The notes beneath the pieces were generated by a model that worked only from the letters and a program-made list of their open reading frames with translations, did not search any database and was not told the origin of the DNA. A stretch of 64,000 nucleotides of DNA from Sphingomonas glacialis (lineage in GTDB: Bacteria > Pseudomonadota > Alphaproteobacteria > Sphingomonadales > Sphingomonadaceae), in assembly GCF_006439055.1 (NCBI RefSeq), contig NZ_RCZC01000013.1:17965-81964 (forward strand). The letters run 5' to 3'. Within the stretch, counting starts at the first letter, position 1. Every line of letters starts with the position of its first letter. The position numbers were made by a program, and so were the translations under genes. Below, in pieces: positions 1 to 6,696 of the stretch.

Positions 1-345
1 TCATGAGGCCATAGATACACGAGACCAACTACGAGATCATTACTGCGCGCATACCTCCATGTCGGCAAACGCTCCCATTGCAGCGCAAATTTCGAGCTGT
101 ACGGTGGCTGGCACCCCAGAGCTCTCTTGGTTTCCCTGCCGTCCGTTGGATTGACCCAAAGTCGGACGCTCCGGGGCGGGCTCCCAATGCTGATAAGCGG
201 AGGTCCATTAATCCTTGGCCGGTACCTTTGATGGATCCGGGATCGAGGGGCAGCAACGACATTGCATAAAATTTCTCTCTTCGCGTGCCGCCGCGACGGA
301 AAGGGACAAGTGCGCCGTTGAAGGGGGAGTAACGAGGAGAGTGAG
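1..345. other. No recognisable gene
   Basis: I see no supportable gene here. Short open frames on both strands have no ribosome site or family resemblance. The last part carries the leader of the next gene, with a purine-rich GAGGAGA just before its ATG. Confidence 0.5.
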
Positions 346-660
346 ATGATCAAACTACGCTACGCCGCCGCCCTGACTGCGGCTTTGATGTTGGCCGGGA
401 CAGCGCAGGCGCAGAGCGTCAATCAACGTCAGGCACGCCAGCAGGAGCGCATCGACCAGGGCGTTACAAGCGGTCGCCTGACTGCTGGAGAAGCTGTCCG
501 TGACGAGCGCCAACAGGGTCGTATCGATGCGACCGAGGCGCGAATGCGAGCCAATAATGGCGGTCGCCTCAACGGCAATCAACGCGCGCGGCTCGAGAGC
601 CGGCAGGATCGGGCCAGCGCCCATATCTACCGGAGCAAGCATAACGGCCGGCGCTACTGA
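346..660 (+). CDS. Small secreted basic protein, unknown function
   Basis: A 104-residue protein with a clear Sec signal peptide (about residues 1-22, ending AQAQ). The mature part is very rich in Arg, Gln and Asn and looks helical and basic (QARQQERIDQG, then RQQGRIDATEAR). The ATG follows GAGGAGA at good spacing, so the start is secure. Proteins of this kind are common small periplasmic unknowns in sphingomonads, by my recollection only. It lies 62 bases before another small secreted protein on the same strand and may be co-transcribed with it. I assign no function. Confidence 0.75.
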   Translation: MIKLRYAAALTAALMLAGTAQAQSVNQRQARQQERIDQGVTSGRLTAGEAVRDERQQGRIDATEARMRANNGGRLNGNQRARLESRQDRASAHIYRSKHNGRRY

Positions 661-722
661 AGAAATGGTACCCGGGCGGCGTATTCGCCGCCGGTGATCG
701 ACCATGAAGTGAGGAAACCATC

Positions 723-974
723 ATGAAAAAATTACTGTTGGCCGCCATCGCGGCCGGAGCAGCATTGACATCGATCGCACCCGCGGAAGCCCGCCAAGGT
801 TGCGGCGTCGGTGCGCATCGCGGCCCGGCGGGCTATTGCCGCCCCAATCGCGGCGGCGTGGTCGTCGCCCCTGGCGTGCGGATCGGCGTTTTCTACCCCG
901 GGCGCGGCTATTGGGATGGTCGCCGCTATTACGGTCATCGCTATCGCTGGCATGGCGGCTGGCGCTATCGCTAA
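723..974 (+). CDS. Small secreted GCG/CRPN-motif protein
   Basis: An 83-residue protein with a signal peptide (about residues 1-23, ending AEA). The mature N-terminus has the motif GCGVGAHRGPAGYCRPN, whose two cysteines could form a disulfide. The tail is rich in Gly, Tyr, Arg and His (YWDGRRYYGHRYRWHGGW). This matches the 'GCG_CRPN' type of short alphaproteobacterial exported proteins, which have no settled function. The ATG follows GTGAGGAAACC. The Arg/His/Tyr-rich tail may bind metal, nucleic acid or envelope polymer, but the sequence does not decide. Confidence 0.75.
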   Translation: MKKLLLAAIAAGAALTSIAPAEARQGCGVGAHRGPAGYCRPNRGGVVVAPGVRIGVFYPGRGYWDGRRYYGHRYRWHGGWRYR

Positions 975-1078
975 GGCTGGTCCGCCGCAGGGACAGCACG
1001 TCCGCGTCCCTGCGGCATCCCATTTCGGAACAGGCCATGCCGTGCGAGCGGCGACCCGATCACGTAAGGGTAGTTTTA

Positions 1079-1522
1079 ATGAAAACCACATCGCCGATAC
1101 TGCTGGGACGCACTGCCCTGGCGCTGGCCGTACTGGCCCCCGCTGCTGCATGCGCGCAACCCGCAGATCAGTCGGCCCCGTCGAACCGCGCGATTAAGAC
1201 CACGACGGCAAGCGTACCGGCGTCGACCTTTGTCTCGCGGCATGAGAAAAAGGTTCTCGCCAACGATACCGATGGCGACGGCAAGGTCAGCCGCGCAGAG
1301 TTCATAGCTGCTGCCAAGGCCGGCAAGCACGATCCCGCCAAACGGTTCGCCAAGCTCGACGCGAATGGCGACGGCATGCTCGACAAAACAGAGATCGATG
1401 CGATGCTCAGCCGGCGGTTCAAACGCCTCGACACGAATGGCGACGGGTTGCTCAGCGCCGACGAACGCGCGGCCGCCCATGCGCGCAAGGGCCCGAATGC
1501 AGGCGACGGCGCGGAATCCTGA
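1079..1522 (+). CDS. Secreted EF-hand calcium-binding protein
   Basis: The ATG at this position gives 147 residues with a signal peptide (about 1-26, ending ACAQ). The frame stays open upstream, but that part reads as low-complexity Arg-rich sequence and lacks a signal peptide, so I reject the longer start. Three canonical EF-hand loops are visible: DTDGDGKVSRAE (residues 63-74), DANGDGMLDKTE (94-105) and DTNGDGLLSADE (118-129), each with Asp/Asn at loop positions 1, 3 and 5 and Glu at 12. It should bind Ca2+ in the periplasm or outside the cell. The ECF sigma gene follows 37 bases later, so it may belong to that operon. Confidence 0.85.
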   Translation: MKTTSPILLGRTALALAVLAPAAACAQPADQSAPSNRAIKTTTASVPASTFVSRHEKKVLANDTDGDGKVSRAEFIAAAKAGKHDPAKRFAKLDANGDGMLDKTEIDAMLSRRFKRLDTNGDGLLSADERAAAHARKGPNAGDGAES

Positions 1523-1559
1523 TATGGATCGGACGGTATGGGCATAAGGCGGCACGCAT

Positions 1560-2117
1560 TTGGCCGATCACGATCCGGACACGAGGCTGATCGAGCGCGT
1601 CGGGCGCGGCGAACCTGCCGCGACGCGTATGCTCGTGGCCGCGAAACTTCCACGAATCCTAAGCCTGGCGACGCGCATGTTGCGCGATACGACCGAAGCC
1701 GAGGATATTGCACAGGAGACCTTCGTCCGTATCTGGCGAACTGCGGGCGCTTGGCAGCCTGGCCGCGCGAAGTTCGACACTTGGCTGCATACGGTCGTGT
1801 TGAACCTGTGCCGCGACCGGTTGCGGCGTCGACGCGAGATTACGGGCGATGCCATGCAAGAGCCGGTCGATCCTTCGCCCGATGCAGAGGCTGGGCTGAT
1901 CGAGACCGAACGCGGCGATGCCGTCGCGAACGCGATCGCGGAACTGTCCGAGCGCCAGCGCGAAGCGATCCTGCTAGTTCATTATCAGGATATGTCCGGC
2001 GCGGATGCTGCCGCGGCGCTGGATATCAGTGTAGAGGCGCTGGAATCCCTATTGGCGCGAGGGCGCCGCACGCTGCGTGCGAAACTCTCCGAACCGCAGG
2101 AGGCGACGGATGCGTGA
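1560..2117 (+). CDS. ECF-type RNA polymerase sigma factor
   Basis: A 185-residue ECF sigma factor. Region 2 (about residues 40-92) contains the typical AEDIAQETFVRIW stretch, and region 4 (about 127-178) contains LSERQREAILLVHYQDMSGADAA followed by a helix-turn-helix. An in-frame stop (TAA) lies just upstream, and the only start after it is this TTG, preceded at seven bases by AAGGCGG; I take TTG as the real start. Its end overlaps the ATG of the next gene, so the two are translationally coupled. The next two genes encode a single-pass membrane protein and a metal-sensor-like protein, suggesting sequestration at the membrane until a periplasmic signal, possibly metal, releases it. Confidence 0.88.
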   Translation: MADHDPDTRLIERVGRGEPAATRMLVAAKLPRILSLATRMLRDTTEAEDIAQETFVRIWRTAGAWQPGRAKFDTWLHTVVLNLCRDRLRRRREITGDAMQEPVDPSPDAEAGLIETERGDAVANAIAELSERQREAILLVHYQDMSGADAAAALDISVEALESLLARGRRTLRAKLSEPQEATDA

Positions 2118-2511
2118 CCAACTAACCCTCGCGCGCTTTCAAGAGCTCGCCGATGCCTATGGCGGCGTCGTTGCGCGCTGGCCCGAACAGCATCGCGACG
2201 CCGCAATGGCGCTGGCGGCACACCCCGCTGCACGCGAAATCCTCGACGCCGCATCCGCGCTGGATGGCGCGCTCGATGCTTGGCGCGTGGCGTCGCCTTC
2301 GCTTCTGCTGCGCGATGGGGTAATCGCCGGCGCGCCAGTACCGACGCGCAAGATCATGACCAAGGCCCGCCTCTGGTGGTCGGGTATCGGACTTGCCGCC
2401 GCGCTTGCCGGCGCAACCGCCGGGACCGCTGCGGTCGCGTTCGCCGCGCCGATCGAGGCCGCATCGGACAGCGCGACGTCGTTCGGCGACGTCGCCGGAT
2501 CGGAGACCTGA
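2110..2511 (+). CDS. Single-pass membrane protein, probable anti-sigma factor
   Basis: 133 residues from an ATG that overlaps the sigma gene stop by eight bases and follows AGGAGG. The N-terminal 85 residues are soluble and helical (LARFQELADAYGGVVARWP), followed by one membrane span at about 88-112 and a short periplasmic tail. No zinc-finger anti-sigma motif is visible. Position directly after an ECF sigma gene and before a metal-sensor-like gene, plus the topology, argue for the anti-sigma role played by CnrY in cnrYXH systems. That role is inferred from context, not from a recognised domain. Confidence 0.65.
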   Translation: MRDQLTLARFQELADAYGGVVARWPEQHRDAAMALAAHPAAREILDAASALDGALDAWRVASPSLLLRDGVIAGAPVPTRKIMTKARLWWSGIGLAAALAGATAGTAAVAFAAPIEAASDSATSFGDVAGSET

Positions 2512-2514
2512 TCG

Positions 2515-2961
2515 ATGGGCAAGCTTCGCATTTCGCTGATCGCCTCGGTCATCCTCAACCTATTTCTGGCGGGGGCGCTGGTCGCGGGCGTCATCTCGCT
2601 GCGATCGGGCGCCCGCATGATCAACGCAGGGTCGCTGCGGATCGCCGGCGCCGAACTCCCGGTGGCCGAGCGCCGCCCCTTCCGGATCGCGCTGCGCCAG
2701 ACGCGTCGAGCGATGCGCCCCGCGTTTTTGGAGGCGCGCGCGGCACGGCGGGAGGCGGCCCGATTGCTGCGCCAGCCGACGATCGATCAGGCGGCGGCGG
2801 TCGTCGCGCTCGACCGCGCACGCGCCGCCGACATGGCGGTCCGCGCTGCGGTGGAACGGCGCGCCGTCGCCTACGCCGCGACGCTACCACCCGCCGACCG
2901 GGCAAAGCTCGCCGACGCGATGCAGCGGCGAGCCGACAAAGCGCGCCCGGCAACCGACTGA
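2515..2961 (+). CDS. Periplasmic heavy-metal-sensor-like protein (CnrX/Spy-like)
   Basis: 148 residues with an N-terminal uncleaved-looking hydrophobic anchor (about 8-28). The rest is a long Ala/Arg-rich helical hairpin including the pattern MRPAFLEARAARREAARLL. This organisation matches the metal-resistance periplasmic sensor family (Metal_resist/CnrX-like). The gene starts three bases after its neighbour's stop, so sigma factor, membrane protein and sensor form one operon. I cannot identify metal ligands with confidence: His and Cys are scarce, so it may sense envelope state rather than Ni/Co. Confidence 0.65.
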   Translation: MGKLRISLIASVILNLFLAGALVAGVISLRSGARMINAGSLRIAGAELPVAERRPFRIALRQTRRAMRPAFLEARAARREAARLLRQPTIDQAAAVVALDRARAADMAVRAAVERRAVAYAATLPPADRAKLADAMQRRADKARPATD

Positions 2962-3027
2962 TCGTTGCGACGGAACCTCGGCACCGCTGCGTTGAAGAGG
3001 CAGCGGATCACCACCGAGGTACAACCG

Positions 3028-4435
3028 TTGCCCGCCCAGCTCCCATCCATGTCGCCCGCGACGATAGCGCTCAACCGCTTCGGCCTTGGCGCGCGACCCG
3101 ACGAGGCCGTTCCTGCCGATCCTCAGCGTTGGCTTGCCGATCAGTTCGCGCACTTCGATGTGCGTCCGACGGGATTCGCAGCTCTCGACGACGCTGGTGC
3201 GGCCGTGAAGCGCTACCGCGAGGAACGACAGGCGGCTCGCCACATAGTTCGACCCGACGGTGCGGAAGACGTCAAGGCCGGCCTGAAGGCGGGCCGCCAG
3301 TATTTCCGCCAGGATGTGCAGGCGCTCTATCGCGCGGGCGTCCAGGCCCGCACTGACAGCGCGCTCGCGACCGAAGCGCCCATCGTCGAACGCATGGTGC
3401 ATTTCTGGTCGAACCATTTCTGCATTTCCGCCGACAATCCACGCGTCACCGCTTTCGCCGCGGCCTTCGAACGTGAGGCGATCCGCCCGCACGTGCTCGG
3501 CAGCTTCGCCGACATGACGCTCGCGGTCGAACAGCACCCAGCGATGCTGATCTACCTCAACCAGTTCCAGTCGATCGGCCCAGATAGTCCGGCCGCCGCG
3601 CGTAGTCCCGATCGCAAGCGCGGGCTCAACGAGAATCTCGCACGCGAGATCATGGAGTTGCACACGCTCGGCGTCCGCTCCGGGTACACTCAGGCCGACG
3701 TTACCGAATTTGCCCGCGCTATGACCGGCTGGAGCGTCGACGGTCTCGGCGGCGGACGCGAGGCAAATGGCGATCCCGATCGCTTCCGGTTTCGTCGCGC
3801 CCAGCATCAACCCGGCGCGCGGACGATCCTCGGCAAGCGTTATGCCCAGAGGGCGAGGCGCAGGCGCGCGCTGCACTCGGCGACTTCGCGCATGCTCCCG
3901 CGACCGCGACCACATCGCCACCAAGCTCGCCCGCCATTTCGCCGGCGACGAACCGCCACCAGCGATGGTCGCCCGGCTGGCGGACAGTTTCACGCGGAGC
4001 AAGGGTGATCTGCCGACCGTCTACCGCACGCTCATCGCGTCGCCCGAGGCATGGGTGCCGAAACCGACCAAGTTCAAGACGCCTTGAGAATGGACGATTT
4101 CGTCGCTGCCCGGCCTCGGCCACCGGCAGGTCGGGACGATGCAGATCGCCGCGCTTCAAACCCAACTCGGTCAGCGCGTCTGGAAGCCGGGCGCACCCGC
4201 CGGCTGGGAAGACGCCGCCGCGAGTTGGTCGGGCTCTGATGCGCTGCTGCGCCGGGTCGAGATCGCGCAACGGCTCGCCGCCCCGCTCGGTGCGCGCGTC
4301 GATGCGCGCGTCATCGCGCCGCGGATCATGCCTGCCTCGCTCAGCGCGGCCACCGCCGAGCAGATCGCCCGGTCCGAAAGTCCCGCCGGCGCGATCGCGC
4401 TGATGCTTGTTTCGCCAGAATTCCTGAGGAGATGA
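3028..4435 (+). pseudogene. DUF1800 family protein, broken by two frameshifts and one stop
   Basis: The N-terminal part reads as a normal DUF1800 protein (MSPATIALNRFGLGARPDE; WSNHFCIS; LNENLAREIMELHTLGV; TEFARAMTGWS). After RTILGKRYA the frame is lost. Restoring one base near 3848 gives PEGEAQARAALGDFAHAPAT, and a second base near 3911 gives HIATKLARHFAGDEPPP. Then a TGA at 4085-4087 interrupts KTP-stop-EWTISSLPGLG, where a Trp codon (TGG) is expected, and the frame runs on through LQTQLGQRVWKPGAPAGWEDAAASW to 4435. The TTG used here follows CGAGG; an ATG 21 bases later is also possible. The paired DUF1501 gene follows immediately and is intact. Confidence 0.85.
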
Positions 4436-4439
4436 TCCG

Positions 4440-5588
4440 ATGATCGCCCGCCGCCAGTTCCTGTCCGTCGCCGCGCTCAGCGCCGGTGCGCTGTTCGTCG
4501 CCCCCGGTCTCGCGCTTGCGACCGTGCCGACCAATCGCCGCTTAGTCTTCATCATCCAACGCGGCGCCGCCGACGGGCTCGATATCCTCCGCCCGACCGG
4601 CGACCCGGCGTTCGCGGGGCTTCGCGGCGGGCTGATCGGCGATGCCACCGTGGGCACGAAGCTCGACGCGATGTTCACGTTGCACCCCTCGCTGGTCGAG
4701 GTCGGTAAGATGTACGGTCAGGGTCAGGCGTTGTTCGTCCATGCGGTCGCCTCGCCCTATCGCGACCGCTCGCATTTCGACGGGCAGAACGTGCTCGAGA
4801 CGGGCGGCGCCCAGCCTTATGCGGTGCGCGACGGCTGGCTCAACCGGCTGGTCAAGATGATGCCGCGCTCGAGCGACGCGGCGATCGCGATCGCGGCGAC
4901 GGTGCCGACCGCGCTGCGCGGGGACATGCAGGTTGCGTCGTTTGCGCCCTCCGCTTTGCCGCATGCCGCCGACGATTTGATGACACGGGTCACCGCGCTC
5001 TACGATGCCGACCCGCAGCTCCACTCGGTCTGGCAGGCGGCGCTGGAAACCAAGAACCTCGCCGCGAATGCCGCCGCCGGACAGGATCCGGCGAGCCTCG
5101 GCCGCCTCACCGCGAGCTTCCTGACCAAGCCCAACGGACCGCGGATCGCCATGCTCGAGACGCTCGGCTGGGATACGCACAGCGCGCAGAAGGGCCGGCT
5201 CGCGAGCCAGCTCAAGAATCTCGATGCGATGCTCGCAGCGATGCGCGACGGCCTCGGGGCGGCCTGGGCGACCACGACCGTGCTCCTCGCGACCGAGTTC
5301 GGGCGGACCGTGGCGGTCAACGGCACCGGCGGCACCGATCATGGCACCGGATCGGTCGCGATGCTCGTCGGCGGCGCCGTCAAGGGCGGCCGGGTACTGT
5401 CGGATTGGCCGGGCCTCGCGGTGGGTAACCTCTACCAGGCGCGCGACCTGCACCCGACCAGCGCGCTCGACGCGCTCATCGCTGGCGCCGCGGCGGAAAG
5501 CCTCGCGCTCGATCCCGCGCGTGTTGGACGCGGGCTGTTTGCGCAGGCGACCAGCGATCGCCCGATGTCCGGGCTCATTAAGTTCTAA
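4440..5588 (+). CDS. DUF1501 family exported protein
   Basis: 382 residues with a Tat-like export signal (MIARRQFLSVAALSAGALF). DUF1501 features include GWDTHSAQKGRL near the middle, TEFGRTVAVNGTGGTDHG, and the following GGAVKGG. The family belongs to the alkaline-phosphatase/sulfatase-like fold and is nearly always encoded beside a DUF1800 protein; its biochemical role is unknown. The ATG follows GAGGAG and lies four bases after the DUF1800 stop, so the pair is one operon. The coding frame is intact although the DUF1800 partner is broken. Confidence 0.88.
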   Translation: MIARRQFLSVAALSAGALFVAPGLALATVPTNRRLVFIIQRGAADGLDILRPTGDPAFAGLRGGLIGDATVGTKLDAMFTLHPSLVEVGKMYGQGQALFVHAVASPYRDRSHFDGQNVLETGGAQPYAVRDGWLNRLVKMMPRSSDAAIAIAATVPTALRGDMQVASFAPSALPHAADDLMTRVTALYDADPQLHSVWQAALETKNLAANAAAGQDPASLGRLTASFLTKPNGPRIAMLETLGWDTHSAQKGRLASQLKNLDAMLAAMRDGLGAAWATTTVLLATEFGRTVAVNGTGGTDHGTGSVAMLVGGAVKGGRVLSDWPGLAVGNLYQARDLHPTSALDALIAGAAAESLALDPARVGRGLFAQATSDRPMSGLIKF

Positions 5589-5608
5589 TCACGAGCAGGA
5601 GCGTAGTC

Positions 5609-6022
5609 ATGAAGAGCAAGGCCAATTTCCTCATCGCCATCATCGCAGCGGGTACGAGCGTTCCCATTGCTGCGGCGGACGAGAGCCCGAAGGAACGGTA
5701 TGAAGTAGACAGGACGTGTGCGGCGGTTTCTGTTGTGGCGATTGAGCGGAATGACCTTCCTTCCACGATCCCGGCTACTGACGCCGCGCCGATAGCGGCG
5801 CTTTTCCTGAAGAGGACCCAGACTTCCGGGCAGCGCGTCGGCTTGGACGCAGCTGCGATATCGGACGATATCGGTGCCGTGCATCAGTCGATCATCGCGA
5901 ACCTTACGTCCGCAGACACCGTTCAAGCCACCGCAGAACGATCAGATACGGCGAGAATGCTGAAAAACTGCGCGGCCCTGGTCGGGTTCGAAGTGGAGAG
6001 AAGCGTCGCTTCTCGCCAATAA
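5609..6022 (+). CDS. Small secreted protein, unknown
   Basis: 137 residues with a signal peptide (about 1-22, ending IAAAD). The ATG follows AGGAGC with good spacing. Two cysteines (in RTCAAV and KNCAAL) could pair. No family was recognised; the mature protein looks mainly helical. It begins 20 bases after the DUF1501 gene and may be the last gene of that operon. Confidence 0.6.
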   Translation: MKSKANFLIAIIAAGTSVPIAAADESPKERYEVDRTCAAVSVVAIERNDLPSTIPATDAAPIAALFLKRTQTSGQRVGLDAAAISDDIGAVHQSIIANLTSADTVQATAERSDTARMLKNCAALVGFEVERSVASRQ

Positions 6023-6229
6023 TGTAAGACGCGCGCTGCGTCGACGAACGCTTGGTGCAGCGCGCGAATTGTCGGACGGGACGATCGCCTAGACCCAAAC
6101 CTCTCCATTCACGGCGAGATTGCCGCCACAGGAAAGCGGACATCGGTTCACGTGCTACGTGCTCGCCTTCTGCGGGCCAGCGCGATCGCTGTGGAGGGCG
6201 AGGTTTTGGACAAAACTGCCTTTGTTATC

Positions 6230-6403
6230 AGCAGGACTATATGGGTTTACGCCGGTACCACCGAGCTCGGTGCTGCCGAAGACCTCGCGCGAGGATCGCT
6301 CCTACATGGCCGTGAAGCTAGACGACCCAGGTTTCCACGCCCTGATCTATGCCAACCTCGTCGAAGCCGACGACGGCAGCTTTACCTCATCTGGTCTCGC
6401 TAA
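6230..6403 (+). pseudogene. DUF736 remnant with two frame changes
   Basis: Reading across three frame segments gives IWVYAGTTELGAA, then KTSREDRSYMAVKLDDPGF and ALIYANLVEADDGSF, then LIWSR and a stop. This is the recognisable second half of a DUF736 protein (VYAG..ELGAAW-KTSREGRDYLSVKLDDPSF-YA-LVE-EDG-LIWSR). DUF736 genes are typical of plasmids and integrative elements in alphaproteobacteria, so this is probably a scar of a lost mobile element. The N-terminal third is gone, and nothing else of an element is visible nearby. Confidence 0.7.
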
Positions 6404-6696
6404 GCAGGACCGCTGGTCGAAGGTGACCCGGCCGGCGCCATCTCGTTAATTCGGGGGACAGATCGAAAGATGGTGAATTAGAAGCCGGGAGCGAGCTACT
6501 GCCGCACGACCTGCGGAGACCCAGGCGGTGCCTGAAAACATTGAAGGTTGAGCGCCTGTTCGAGCCGACCGGGTAAGCTCTATCGATAGAATCGTGAGAT
6601 CGTCATGCCCAAAACGAGCGACGGCATACGCAGTAACAGATGTTTCCGCGACCGCGACGCGATGCTGATGATGCCGACGCGGCGCTCTCTGGTGGC

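Noticed and set aside
800..1078. A long in-frame extension upstream of the EF-hand gene
   Set aside because: It is Arg-rich shadow sequence antisense to no known gene and overlaps the preceding gene; the signal peptide begins at the chosen ATG.
2280..3356. A 358-codon plus-strand frame over the sigma/sensor region
   Set aside because: It is a shadow of three well-supported genes and has a very Arg-rich composition without any family resemblance.
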